Below are positions 15,927-24,935 of a DNA stretch of 55,541 nt, in pieces (the first letter of the stretch is position 1; each line of letters begins with the position of its first letter). The stretch lies in NCBI GenBank assembly GCA_045589235.1, contig JAZNOR010000080.1:1-55541 (forward strand), in the 5' to 3' direction. Made by a program: the position numbers and the translations under genes. The notes beneath the pieces are model-generated. The model saw only the letters and a list, made by a program, of their open reading frames with translations. It had not been told where the DNA came from and ran no database searches. The DNA is from RGIG7332 sp045589235. Lineage in GTDB: Bacteria > Bacillota > Clostridia > Oscillospirales > JAAYXM01.

Positions 15927-15946
15927 ATATTAAGGAGTTGTACGTA

Positions 15947-17779
15947 ATGAAAAAAGCACTTTCCCTTATCATAGCAATTGTTATGATGCTCAATTTTGCA
16001 GCTTTTGCTGCGACAACACCATCAGCCGGTTCCGGCGGTAGCGGTCTTGGCAACACTACACAAAGCGGATCTGTTATTAACGGTGTACAGCAGTATGAAG
16101 ACCAGTATCTTTATCCGGGTCTTGATATGACTGTTCGTGAATCTGGTGGCACATATGCACACGGTCCGTTAACAATCAATGCTTCAAGCGCAACTGTTGA
16201 TTACAACGTTACACTTGACAAGGGTATCGTATATTCAACATTCGTTGATTGGTACGAGCGTATTAGCAAGTTTATCGACTTCTTCGTTAATAACTCAGGC
16301 TTAACTGATCAGACTGCTTTAGATACATTAAAAGCTAGATACCATGCTGAGTTTGAAGCTTTGGTGGTAACTGGCGAGTTCGTAATTGATATCACCTATC
16401 CGAATAGCCTTATTATTCCGGATTCTTTCCTTAAAGGAGGAAATATGGAAGGTTTTGACCAGGGCTCAAAGGATATCTACTACGAGGTTGGTACAAGAAA
16501 GCTCACAAAAGGTTCAACAACCAATAATCTCAAAATCACCGTTGACGTTCGCGATGAAGTTCACGGCGGTAAGCTTACTGCAGGTGCTCTCTATGCAAAA
16601 CATCACGAATACCTCGACGATATGCACTTAACTGCAGAAGGCGTTAAGATTCCGGCACCGGGCACATATACCGTTACCGGTAAAATGAGCGGTCATACAA
16701 ATATTGAAGGCTTGTTCAATGGCGTAACAAAGAAGCTCGTAATTTACTACACAGGTAAGATGATAGAGGCAGGTAAGGAGACAAATGCAAGCTCACCGTC
16801 TGTTGTAAGCACAACTGTTATCTTATCAGATGGCGGTTCAACCTCTACTCCGAGTGGTAACACAGGTGTAACTCTTGCTCCGATCCTTAAGTTTAATGTT
16901 GACGGTAACACAACACTCGTTCCGTCAGTTACCGGTAAGACTGTTGTTAAGTTTGAAGACCTTCCGAAGCCGACTAAGGCAGGCTACACATTCGACGGTT
17001 GGTACTACGACAGCGGCCTTAAGAATAAGGTTAACAGCGACGTTGTTGTTGACAGAAACATCACTCTCTACGGTCACTTCAAGAGCGAGACTCTTGAAAC
17101 TGAGGACCACTTCGCTTACATCGTTGGTTATCCGGATGGCGAAGTTAAGCCGCAGAACAACATCACTCGTGAAGAGGTTGCAACAATCTTCTACCGACTC
17201 CTCCGTGAGGATAAGCGTGCAGAAGTTACAACAACTAAGAACGATTTCTCAGACGTTGATGCAAGCAGATGGTCAAATAAGGCTATTTCAACTCTTGCAA
17301 ACGGCGGTTACATCAACGGTTACGCTGATGGTACCTTCGGTCCGGCTAAGCCGATTACTCGTGCAGAGTTTGCTACAATGGCAACAAGATACGCAGTGCT
17401 TGCAGGCGATAAGAACTTCAACTTCTCAGACGTTGTAAATCACTGGGCTAAGGATTACATCAACAAGGCAGCAGCTGCAGGTTGGGTTAACGGTTACTCA
17501 GACGGCACATTTGGTCCGCAGAAGCACATCACCCGTGCAGAGGTTATGACAATCATCAACCGTATGCTCGTAAGATACGTTGATGCTGATGGCGTTCATG
17601 CTGATGCTAAGCTTTGGAGCGATATGAACGGTTCTGAGTGGTACTACTGGACAGTTATCGAAGCAACCAACGCTCACGACTATGAGAGACGTGAAGACGG
17701 TAAGCTTGAGAAGTGGACAGCAATTACTGAAAACAAGATCATCAAGGAATTTGATGAGAAGGAAGCTCCGGAAGCATAA
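15947..17779 (+). CDS. SLH-anchored surface protein with InlB-type repeat
   Basis: 610 residues. A signal peptide (about 1-22, cleavage after AFA) precedes a Ser/Gly-rich linker and a large region of unknown function (about 45-275). A Listeria-Bacteroides (InlB B) repeat follows at about 305-375 (PTKAGYTFDGWYYD, ITLYGHF). Three SLH motifs lie at about 385-580 with VGYPDGEVKP, INGYADGTFGP and VNGYSDGTFGP cores and TRAE/TREE motifs. Start ATG 15947 lies nine bases after AAGGAG. Compared with its neighbours, codon choice is uniform and repeated (GGT, GCA, GTT), suggesting high expression. It may be a main S-layer or adhesion protein. Confidence 0.85.
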   Translation: MKKALSLIIAIVMMLNFAAFAATTPSAGSGGSGLGNTTQSGSVINGVQQYEDQYLYPGLDMTVRESGGTYAHGPLTINASSATVDYNVTLDKGIVYSTFVDWYERISKFIDFFVNNSGLTDQTALDTLKARYHAEFEALVVTGEFVIDITYPNSLIIPDSFLKGGNMEGFDQGSKDIYYEVGTRKLTKGSTTNNLKITVDVRDEVHGGKLTAGALYAKHHEYLDDMHLTAEGVKIPAPGTYTVTGKMSGHTNIEGLFNGVTKKLVIYYTGKMIEAGKETNASSPSVVSTTVILSDGGSTSTPSGNTGVTLAPILKFNVDGNTTLVPSVTGKTVVKFEDLPKPTKAGYTFDGWYYDSGLKNKVNSDVVVDRNITLYGHFKSETLETEDHFAYIVGYPDGEVKPQNNITREEVATIFYRLLREDKRAEVTTTKNDFSDVDASRWSNKAISTLANGGYINGYADGTFGPAKPITRAEFATMATRYAVLAGDKNFNFSDVVNHWAKDYINKAAAAGWVNGYSDGTFGPQKHITRAEVMTIINRMLVRYVDADGVHADAKLWSDMNGSEWYYWTVIEATNAHDYERREDGKLEKWTAITENKIIKEFDEKEAPEA

Positions 17780-17806
17780 ATTATTGCCACAAACAATTAA
17801 AGTCTT

Positions 17807-17842
17807 AAAAACCCGCCTCATTTAAATATGAGGCGGGTTTTA
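17807..17842 (+). terminator. Strong terminator after surface protein
   Basis: Arms AAAACCCGCCTCAT and ATGAGGCGGGTTTT with a short AT loop. The RBS of the next gene follows at once. Confidence 0.88.
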
Positions 17843-17857
17843 AAAAAGGAGAAGCAA

Positions 17858-18523
17858 ATGGAACTTAAAGGACTCAAAGTTAACTTTTTAGGGGATAGCA
17901 TAACACAGATATATAATGCAAGCTCTGAAGAAACGGTATACCACGGTGTGCTAAAACAAATGGCGGAGCTTGGTGTCACCAGAAATTACGGAATTTCAGG
18001 CACTCGCTACGCAATACAGAAAAAGATAGGCACTGGCGATTATGAGTATGTCGATGTGAATTCTTTTTCAGAGCGATTTGACAAAATGGACGATGACGCG
18101 GATCTCATTATCGTCTTTGGCGGAACAAATGACTATGGCCACGGCGATGCGCCGATAGGTAAGTTTTCCGACCGCGAGCCAACAACGTTTTATGGCGCGT
18201 GCCATTATCTGTATAGTGGACTGATAAAGAAATATTTGGGCAAAAAAATCGTTATTCTCACACCAACTCACAGACTGGGCGAGCTTGAAAAAAGCCGTGA
18301 TGAGCGAGTTAGTGAGGATAATTGCCTTTTAGACTATGTAAATGCAATACGTGAAGTGGCTGAATTCTATTCACTTCCTGTGTGCGATTTATTTAAAAAC
18401 AGCGGTCTTCAGCCGGCAATAGAGGAAGTTCGCGAAAACTTTATGCCTGATGGTTTACATCCAAACGATGCAGGGCATAAAAAAATAGCAGAAGTTTTAT
18501 ACTCATTCTTAAAAGCATTATAA
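17858..18523 (+). CDS. SGNH/GDSL-family hydrolase
   Basis: 221-residue cytoplasmic esterase or acylhydrolase. Block I is LGDSIT (about 11-16) with the nucleophile Ser; block III is GGTNDYG (about 88-94) with the oxyanion Asn; block V is DGLHPNDAGH (about 200-209) with the Asp/His pair. A frame from 17828 begins inside the terminator; AAAGGAG and ATG 17858 give the true start. The substrate may be an acetylated sugar or lipid ester; no signal peptide is present. It is flanked by terminators, so it probably depends on readthrough or a weak promoter. Confidence 0.85.
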   Translation: MELKGLKVNFLGDSITQIYNASSEETVYHGVLKQMAELGVTRNYGISGTRYAIQKKIGTGDYEYVDVNSFSERFDKMDDDADLIIVFGGTNDYGHGDAPIGKFSDREPTTFYGACHYLYSGLIKKYLGKKIVILTPTHRLGELEKSRDERVSEDNCLLDYVNAIREVAEFYSLPVCDLFKNSGLQPAIEEVRENFMPDGLHPNDAGHKKIAEVLYSFLKAL

Positions 18524-18524
18524 T

Positions 18525-18554
18525 AAAAAACAGCCAATCTTTTGGCTGTTTTTT
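18525..18554 (+). terminator. Terminator after SGNH hydrolase
   Basis: Arms AAAAAACAGCCAA and TTGGCTGTTTTTT around TCTT. Confidence 0.88.
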
Positions 18555-18564
18555 ATTATTTTAA

Positions 18565-18593
18565 TTGAATACAAAAGCGGCTTGTGATATAAT
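18565..18593 (+). promoter_or_regulatory. Promoter of the etf / lactate dehydrogenase operon
   Basis: TTGAAT (18565-18570), a 17-base spacer, TATAAT (18588-18593). It appears to be the only clear promoter for the tightly packed genes to about 29.2 kb. Confidence 0.65.
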
Positions 18594-18632
18594 AATAAAG
18601 AATATAAAGTTTTTTAGAGGGGAATGAAAGCT

Positions 18633-19421
18633 TTGAAAATTTTGGTATTAATAAAGCAAGTTCCGGGCTCCAATAATGTTGAGGTTGACCCCAATACAGG
18701 AGTTTTAAAACGCGATGGAGTGAAGAGTAAAATTAACCCTTATGATTTATATGCACTTGAGGCAGCTTTCTCAATTTGCGAAAAATTTGGCGGCGAGGTA
18801 GAGGTTGTAACAATGGGTCCACCACAGGCTAAAAGCATTGTGCTTGAGGCGATTTGTATGGGCGCGAATGGCGGTGCGGTTATATCTGACCGCGCGTTTG
18901 CAGGTGCGGATGTACTTGCAACGTCATATACATTATCGCAGGGTATAAAAACACTTGGCGATTTTGACATTATAATCTGCGGAAAGCAAACAACAGATGG
19001 CGATACTGCGCAGGTAGGCGCTGAGGTAGCAGAGTTTTTATCACTTCCGAATGTCGCAAACGTAAGTGAAGTTTACGGAATTGAAGACGGTGAACTGTAT
19101 CTCGGCGCATCACTCGATGAAAAGAATGTTAGCCTTAAAATAAAGCTTCCATGCCTCATTTCGGTAGACGGCGATATAAATTCACCGCGTCTGCCGTCAT
19201 ATAAAACCAAGTGTTCGCTTGATGAAAGCGTTGTTAAATTCATATCTTTAAACGAGCTTAATGATAAAAACCCTGAAAATTACGGCCTCTCCGGCTCTGC
19301 AACGCAGGTTGAACGTATCTTCCCGCCGGAAAAGCGCGCGGAAAAAAGTGAGTTTTTGGGCAATGCCGATGAGCAGGCAAAGGCGCTCTTTAAGCTTATT
19401 TCAGACAAGAAGCTTGTTTAG
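18633..19421 (+). CDS. etfB: Electron-transfer flavoprotein beta subunit (LctB-like)
   Basis: 262-residue EtfB that binds part of the bifurcating FAD and NAD in bifurcating Etfs. The family start KILVLIKQVPG matches TTG 18633 with GAGGGGA at good spacing; ATG 18624 abuts the RBS. Further marks are NPYDLYALEAA (about 35-45), TMGPPQAK (about 63-70), ICGKQTTDGDTAQVG (about 114-128) and a C-terminal PPEKRAEKSEFLG segment. The etfB-etfA-oxidase order is that of LctBCD, the confurcating lactate dehydrogenase known from Acetobacterium woodii. Confidence 0.9.
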   Translation: MKILVLIKQVPGSNNVEVDPNTGVLKRDGVKSKINPYDLYALEAAFSICEKFGGEVEVVTMGPPQAKSIVLEAICMGANGGAVISDRAFAGADVLATSYTLSQGIKTLGDFDIIICGKQTTDGDTAQVGAEVAEFLSLPNVANVSEVYGIEDGELYLGASLDEKNVSLKIKLPCLISVDGDINSPRLPSYKTKCSLDESVVKFISLNELNDKNPENYGLSGSATQVERIFPPEKRAEKSEFLGNADEQAKALFKLISDKKLV

Positions 19422-19434
19422 GAGGTGCATTTAA

Positions 19435-20628
19435 GTGGGAAAATTAGTTGTAAATCAAGATAAAGTAACACTATCGAATGCACCTAAGATTATGGGCGTG
19501 TGCCCGTTTGGTGCAATAACCTATGAAAACGGAAAGCTTGATATTTCCGCCGCCTGCAAGATGTGTAAAATGTGCGTTACTAAGAGTGAGGGCGTAATTG
19601 AGTATGTCGAGCAGGTTAAAAAGAGCGTAAATAAAGATGATTTTAAAGGTGTTTGTGTATTTGCAGATATGTCAAACGGCGACATTCACCGAGTTACCTA
19701 TGAGCTTTGCGGAAAAGCGCGTGAGCTTGCGGACAAGATAGGACATCCTGTTTATGCACTTGTAATCGGTGCAGATACAGCGTCTGCAAAAAAACTTTTG
19801 CACTACGGTGTTGACAAGGTGTTTACCTATGAAAATAAGGCTTTTGCGGATTTCAGAATTGAACCGTATACCGCTGCATTCTGCGACTTTATTGAGAAAA
19901 TAAAGCCGTCATCCGTGCTTGTCGGTGCAACGAATTTAGGTCGTGCACTTGCACCGCGTGTTGCGGCGCGTTGCCGTTGCGGCTTAACGGCAGATTGCAC
20001 AGTGCTTGATATGAAGGAGAATACTGACCTTGTTCAGATTCGCCCTGCATTTGGCGGTAATATTATGGCACAGATTATTTCAACGGATACTCGTCCGCAA
20101 TTTTGCACCGTGCGCTATAAAATATTCTCTGAACCAACTCCGACGGATAATCCGAACGGAGAAATTGTAAGTATGGCGGTAACGGATAAAATGCTCAAAT
20201 CTGAAATTGAAGTATATTCAACTGAGGATAAGCCACGCGATGTTGATATTTCCGATGCTGATGTAATTGTTGCAGTAGGTCGCGGAGCAATGAGCGAAAA
20301 CCTCCGAGCACAAGCAGCAGAGCTTGCCGAATTACTTGGCGGTGTTGTCGCGTGTACACGCCCGCTTGCAGAGGCTAATATCTACAATTCAAAGCAACAG
20401 ATTGGTCTTTCCGGAAGAACGGTTAAGCCTAAGTTTATTATCTGCCTCGGAATTTCCGGTGTAATTCAGTTTGCGGCAGGAATGAAAGAATCCGAGTGTA
20501 TTGTTGCGGTTAATACCGATAAAAATGCGCCGATTTTTGACGTTGCGCATTATGTGATAGTCGGCGACGTTGCGGAAATTTTACCGCGCATTATAAATAA
20601 AATAAAGGAGGTGCGCGGAGATGTATAG
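19435..20628 (+). CDS. etfA: Electron-transfer flavoprotein alpha subunit with iron-sulfur domain (LctC-like)
   Basis: 397 residues, GTG start after AGGAGGTG. The N-terminal extension (about 1-55) is ferredoxin-like: Cys23 in CPFGAI and Cys41-x-x-Cys44-x-x-Cys47, enough for one [4Fe-4S] cluster; the first-cluster CxxCxxC is missing. The Etf alpha domain follows, with GATNLGRALAPRVAARCRCGLTADCT (about 160-185) and the FAD site VGRGAMS near 281, TRPLAE and GLSGRTVKPK. An added cluster is typical of Etfs coupled to ferredoxin, as in lactate or caffeyl-CoA systems. It overlaps the FAD oxidase by 8 bases. Confidence 0.9.
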   Translation: MGKLVVNQDKVTLSNAPKIMGVCPFGAITYENGKLDISAACKMCKMCVTKSEGVIEYVEQVKKSVNKDDFKGVCVFADMSNGDIHRVTYELCGKARELADKIGHPVYALVIGADTASAKKLLHYGVDKVFTYENKAFADFRIEPYTAAFCDFIEKIKPSSVLVGATNLGRALAPRVAARCRCGLTADCTVLDMKENTDLVQIRPAFGGNIMAQIISTDTRPQFCTVRYKIFSEPTPTDNPNGEIVSMAVTDKMLKSEIEVYSTEDKPRDVDISDADVIVAVGRGAMSENLRAQAAELAELLGGVVACTRPLAEANIYNSKQQIGLSGRTVKPKFIICLGISGVIQFAAGMKESECIVAVNTDKNAPIFDVAHYVIVGDVAEILPRIINKIKEVRGDV

Positions 20629-22015
20629 CAAAGTTACGGAAAACGAAGTTTTAAAACTAAAGAACATCGTTGGAGCTGATAACGTCATCTTTGGCGAGGC
20701 AATCAGCGAGGATTATTACCACGACGAGCTTGGCGGAATTGAGAGCGCACCTGAGGTTTTGGTGCGTGTGCACAAGACTGAAGAAGTGTCTGAAATAATG
20801 AAGCTTGCGTATGAGAAAAATATTCCCGTAACAGTACGAGGCAGCGGAACGGGCCTTGTAGGCGCAGCAGTTGCGCTTCACGGTGGAATTCTGCTTGAAA
20901 CAACGCAGATGAATAAAATTTTAAGTCTTGATGAAGATAATTTAACAGTAACCGTGCAGCCCGGAGTTCTGCTTATGGAGCTTGCGGCGTTTGTCGAGGA
21001 GCACGATTTTCTCTATCCGCCGGACCCGGGTGAAAAATCGGCAACCATCGGCGGAAATATTTCAACCAACGCAGGCGGAATGCGTGCGGTTAAATACGGT
21101 GTAACGCGCGACTATGTGCGCGCACTTACAGTCGTTATGCCAAACGGTGAGATACTAAATCTCGGCGGTAAGGTTGCCAAAAACAGCTCAGGCTATAGCT
21201 TAAAGGACTTGGTAATCGGCTCTGAGGGCACACTTTGCATAATTTGCGAGGCGACACTAAAGCTAATTCCGCTTCCGAAGGTATCGGTAAGCTTGCTCGT
21301 TCCGTTTGCGGATATGAAGAGTGCAATTGAAGCTGTGCCTAAGATTTTCAAATCAAAAATTACACCAACTGCGGTTGAATATATGTCGCGCGATACGATT
21401 TTGTTTTCCGAGAGCTATCTTGGCAAAAAATTCCCCGATACTAAGAACGATGCATACATTTTACTGACCTTTGACGGAAAAGATGACGAACAGGTAGATT
21501 GTGACGTTAAAATTATTGCGGATTTGTGCCTTACACTTGGCGCGCTAGATGTTTACATAGTTGACACAGAGGAGCGAAAGAAATCTGTCTGGTCTGCCCG
21601 CGGAGCATTCCTTGAGGCGATTAAGGCTTCAACTACAGAAATGGATGAATGTGACGTTGTAGTACCTGTAAATCGTGTTGATGAATTTATTAAATACACC
21701 CATAAATTGGCAGATGACTATAGCATTCGCATCCCGAGCTTCGGTCATGCGGGTGACGGTAACTTGCACGTTTACATCTGCAGGGATAAGTTGAACGCCT
21801 GTGAGTGGGAGAAGATTTTAAAAATCTGCTTTGACAAGATGTATAAGAAAGCCGAAGAGCTTGGTGGTCTCGTTTCGGGTGAACACGGTATCGGCTTTGC
21901 AAAAAGAGAGTATTTAAAGAAATTATACGGCGAAACACCGATTGCCTTAATGGCAGGAATTAAAAAGGTTTTTGATGAGAAAAATATCTTAAACCCGGGT
22001 AAAATTATGGAATAG
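20621..22015 (+). CDS. lctD: FAD-linked 2-hydroxyacid (lactate) dehydrogenase, LctD/GlcD-like
   Basis: 464-residue flavoenzyme of the vanillyl-alcohol-oxidase fold. The N-terminal FAD domain has VTVRGSGTGLVGAAV (about 69-83) and PPDPGEKSATIGGNISTNAGG (split over about 133-153). The C-terminal substrate domain has SFGHAGDGNLHVYI (about 372-385), SGEHGIGFAKR and NPGKIM. It should oxidise lactate or a similar 2-hydroxyacid and pass electrons to EtfAB, which drives unfavourable NAD+ reduction with reduced ferredoxin. Glycolate is an alternative substrate. It overlaps etfA by 8 bases. No lactate permease follows; an alanine/glycine symporter does. Confidence 0.88.
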   Translation: MYSKVTENEVLKLKNIVGADNVIFGEAISEDYYHDELGGIESAPEVLVRVHKTEEVSEIMKLAYEKNIPVTVRGSGTGLVGAAVALHGGILLETTQMNKILSLDEDNLTVTVQPGVLLMELAAFVEEHDFLYPPDPGEKSATIGGNISTNAGGMRAVKYGVTRDYVRALTVVMPNGEILNLGGKVAKNSSGYSLKDLVIGSEGTLCIICEATLKLIPLPKVSVSLLVPFADMKSAIEAVPKIFKSKITPTAVEYMSRDTILFSESYLGKKFPDTKNDAYILLTFDGKDDEQVDCDVKIIADLCLTLGALDVYIVDTEERKKSVWSARGAFLEAIKASTTEMDECDVVVPVNRVDEFIKYTHKLADDYSIRIPSFGHAGDGNLHVYICRDKLNACEWEKILKICFDKMYKKAEELGGLVSGEHGIGFAKREYLKKLYGETPIALMAGIKKVFDEKNILNPGKIME

Positions 22016-22024
22016 GTGATTTGT

Positions 22025-23416
22025 ATGTTAGAAACACTTGTAAATTCAATAAATGACGCACTTTATACTTATGTGCTTATTATCTTTCTCTTAGTTTGCG
22101 GGCTCTATTTTACAGTGCGTTCACGCTTTGCACAGTTTAGATTATTCGGTCAGCAGTTAAAATCCGTTACCGAAAAGACAGACGGAGTTTCATCATTTCA
22201 GGCACTTATGGTATCGACTGCATCACGCGTCGGAACGGGTAATATTATCGGTGTATCAACTGCAATTTGCCTTGGTGGATTCGGATCTGTGTTCTGGATG
22301 TGGGTAATCGCGCTTATTGGCGGTGCTTCGGCTCTTGTTGAAAGTACGCTTGCGCAGATTTATAAGCGTCGCGGACCGGACGGATGGCACGGCGGTCCGG
22401 CTTATTACATTGAAACTGCGCTTAAATCGCGCTCGCTTGCAATAATTTTCTCTGTTTTTCTTATTTTAACTTATGGCTTTGGATTTAATATGCTCGCGTC
22501 ATATAATCTCCAGTCAACCTTTGCAGGCTATTCTTTCTATAATGCAGCCTATACTCCGTGGATAATCGGTGCAATTCTTGCGATTTTAGTTGGATATTGC
22601 CTGTTTGGCGGCGGTAAGAGAATTATCAAGGTAACAAGCTTGCTCGTTCCGATAATGGGCGTTGCTTATATCGGCGTGGCTCTCGTTATAGTATTTATGA
22701 ATTTAGGCGCAATTCCGGAAATTTTTAGCCGTATATTTACTGAAGCGTTTGACTTTACCTCAATCTTTGGCGGATTTACCGGCTCTTGCGTTATGTTTGG
22801 AATTAAGCGAGGTTTGTTTTCAAATGAAGCAGGTGTCGGCTCAGCTCCGAATGCATCGGCATCAGCAGACGTTGCACATCCTGTAAAGCAGGGTTTAGTT
22901 CAGGTGCTCTCTGTTTTTATTGATACGATTTTAGTCTGCACGGCAACTGCGTTTATGTGTATGTGCTCAGGTGTCACACCGACAGCGGAAATTTCAGGTG
23001 CACCTTATGTTCAAATGAGCTTATCGGCAACACTCGGAAGCTTTGGCCCGATATTTATTACCGTTGCAATGATTTTATTTGCGTTCACAACACTTATCGG
23101 AAATTTATATTACGTCGACCAAAGCTGGTTCTTTATATTTAAGAAAAAACCGAGTAAGGTGTTTATGAGCATCTATTATATCGTTGCTTCACTCGTTATC
23201 TTTGTGGGTGCAGGACTTAGTGCTGATTTACTCTGGGGCATTGCGGATATAACAATGGGTGCAATGGCGGTAATTAACGTGCCTGTAATTATCTATCTTG
23301 GAAAATACGCAATGCGCGCATTGCAGGATTACGACAATAAAATTAAAAATGGCGAGCAGATAAGCTTTAAAGCGCGCGATATCGGCCTTCCCGATGAGGT
23401 AGATGCATGGAAATGA
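22025..23416 (+). CDS. Sodium:alanine/glycine symporter (AGCS family), second copy
   Basis: 463-residue membrane carrier with about 11 helices. Signatures are FQALMVSTASRVGTGNIIGVS (in pieces, about 57-77), GGFGSVFWMW, GPDGWHGGPAYYIE and GIKRGLFSNEAGVGSAPN (about 257-274). Start ATG 22025 follows AGGTGA; a GTG at 22016 is less likely. The 3' end overlaps the next gene by 10 bases. Unlike the copy at 9710 it lacks a riboswitch and is embedded in the Etf/lactate operon, suggesting alanine or glycine supply for the same fermentation (inference). Confidence 0.92.
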   Translation: MLETLVNSINDALYTYVLIIFLLVCGLYFTVRSRFAQFRLFGQQLKSVTEKTDGVSSFQALMVSTASRVGTGNIIGVSTAICLGGFGSVFWMWVIALIGGASALVESTLAQIYKRRGPDGWHGGPAYYIETALKSRSLAIIFSVFLILTYGFGFNMLASYNLQSTFAGYSFYNAAYTPWIIGAILAILVGYCLFGGGKRIIKVTSLLVPIMGVAYIGVALVIVFMNLGAIPEIFSRIFTEAFDFTSIFGGFTGSCVMFGIKRGLFSNEAGVGSAPNASASADVAHPVKQGLVQVLSVFIDTILVCTATAFMCMCSGVTPTAEISGAPYVQMSLSATLGSFGPIFITVAMILFAFTTLIGNLYYVDQSWFFIFKKKPSKVFMSIYYIVASLVIFVGAGLSADLLWGIADITMGAMAVINVPVIIYLGKYAMRALQDYDNKIKNGEQISFKARDIGLPDEVDAWK

Positions 23417-24249
23417 GAAAGCTTGCAATAAGTGCACAGCCACATTTTGGCGTGCCGATTGAAAAACAGATAAAACTATTTAAAAAAGCGGGCTTTTCAG
23501 GCTTTTTCACCCCATGGGATAAAAATTTAAAAGAGTATCGTGCGGCGGCAGATGAGGCCAAACTCAAATATGTCGCAGTTCACGCACCGATAACGCACAC
23601 TCAAAAAATATGGGATGAAGATTTGTCTGAATATTTTATAACCTATGTTGAAGACACCGCAAAAATCGGAGTGCCGATTCTTATTGTGCACGCTTATACT
23701 GTTCCTGAAATGCAGTATTCTGTGGTTTCGCGCGATATGGGAAGTGCGAGTAACGAGGGAGTAGAACGATACCGCAAAATGGTTGAACATGCAGCAAAGC
23801 TCGGCGTTAAAATCGCATTTGAAAATGCAGAGGGTGAAGAGCAGCTTCACGCGCTTATGCGCGCGTTTAAAGATTATGAAAATGTCGGCTACTGCTGGGA
23901 TTCGGGGCATGAGGCGGCTTATGCGCCCGATATTGATTATTTATCACTATATGGTGATAAGCTGCTTATTACTCATTTAAACGATAACCTAGGCTGTAGA
24001 AATGAAGATGGCAAAATATCCGGGTTAGACGACTTGCATCTCCTGCCGTTTGACGTAAATATCAATTGGCAAGAGAAAGTGGAAACTCTTAAAAATTGCA
24101 GATTGCCTGAGTTTTTAACCTTTGAACTTAAAATGAATCTTCCGTTTAGCGATAAACGCCACAAGCAGTATGAAAATTTATCACTTGAAGAATATTTATC
24201 TCTTGCGCAAATTCGAGCAAGGAAGATAGCAGATATGCTGGAGGCATAA
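23407..24249 (+). CDS. TIM-barrel sugar-phosphate isomerase/epimerase-like protein
   Basis: 280-residue AP-endonuclease-2/xylose-isomerase-type TIM barrel. Likely metal ligands lie in VHAPITHT (about 58-65), IVHAYT (about 95), AFENAEGEEQ (Glu about 140), CWDSGHE (about 160-166), ITHLNDN (about 189-195) and FELKMN near the end. The substrate is not identifiable: sugar epimerisation, hydroxypyruvate isomerisation or a deacetylase-like role are all possible. A second gene of the same fold lies at 27515 in the same operon but with low similarity. Confidence 0.8.
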   Translation: MEMRKLAISAQPHFGVPIEKQIKLFKKAGFSGFFTPWDKNLKEYRAAADEAKLKYVAVHAPITHTQKIWDEDLSEYFITYVEDTAKIGVPILIVHAYTVPEMQYSVVSRDMGSASNEGVERYRKMVEHAAKLGVKIAFENAEGEEQLHALMRAFKDYENVGYCWDSGHEAAYAPDIDYLSLYGDKLLITHLNDNLGCRNEDGKISGLDDLHLLPFDVNINWQEKVETLKNCRLPEFLTFELKMNLPFSDKRHKQYENLSLEEYLSLAQIRARKIADMLEA

Positions 24250-24251
24250 TA

Positions 24252-24926
24252 ATGAAAAGAACAAAATTAGCAGACAGAAAGCTACCAACCTATTCAAAGG
24301 GTGAGGAAATATTCAATATGGTATCGCACATAGTCGGCGGTGCACTCGGAATTTTAAGTATAGTTTTGTGTTCTGTGTTTGCGGGTATGCAGGGCGATCC
24401 GTATAAGGTTGTATCAGGCGTGATTTTCGGCGTTACAATGCTTATGCTTTATACTATGTCGAGTATATATCACGGCTTAAGCCCGAAGACTATGGCAAAG
24501 AGAGTTTTTCAGATAATCGACCACTGCTCGATTTTCATTCTGATTGCAGGAACATACACACCGGTTGCGCTCTGCGCAATCCGCGAGGTGAGCACGTTTG
24601 AAGGTTGGCTGCTTTTCGGTATCGTGTGGGCGGCGGCAATTGTGGGTATTGTATTTAATTCAATTGATATTAAGAAGTATAAAATTCTGTCAATGATACT
24701 TTATCTCGTTATGGGCTGGTGCGTTATTTTCAGAATAAACGTGCTTATCGAGGCAGTCGGCTGGGGCGGCTTCTGGATGGTGCTGCTCGGCGGTGTTGCA
24801 TATACAATCGGAGCCGTGCTTTACGGACTCGGCAAGCATAAGTGGATGCACTCTGTGTTCCACATTTTCTGCATTATCGCAAGTATTTTGCACTTGCTTT
24901 TTGTTTTACTTTTCATAATTTTATAG
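24252..24926 (+). CDS. Hemolysin III / PAQR-family membrane protein
   Basis: 224 residues with seven hydrophobic helices. Family motifs: SHIVGGALGILS (about 27-38), SSIYHGL (about 74-80), IDHCSIFILIAGTYTPV (about 93-109) and HKWMHSVFHIF (about 196-206). The Ser/Asp/His residues are the metal-binding amidase-like set of the CREST superfamily. Despite the name, haemolysis is rarely shown. It lies 2 bases downstream of the isomerase gene and 9 bases before nicotinamidase. Confidence 0.85.
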   Translation: MKRTKLADRKLPTYSKGEEIFNMVSHIVGGALGILSIVLCSVFAGMQGDPYKVVSGVIFGVTMLMLYTMSSIYHGLSPKTMAKRVFQIIDHCSIFILIAGTYTPVALCAIREVSTFEGWLLFGIVWAAAIVGIVFNSIDIKKYKILSMILYLVMGWCVIFRINVLIEAVGWGGFWMVLLGGVAYTIGAVLYGLGKHKWMHSVFHIFCIIASILHLLFVLLFIIL

Positions 24927-24935
24927 AGGTGGACT

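Noticed and set aside
16875..17438. Forward second-frame ORF of 187 codons in the SLH surface gene
   Set aside because: Leu/Ser/Thr/Arg-rich shadow created by the uniform codon use of the surface gene.
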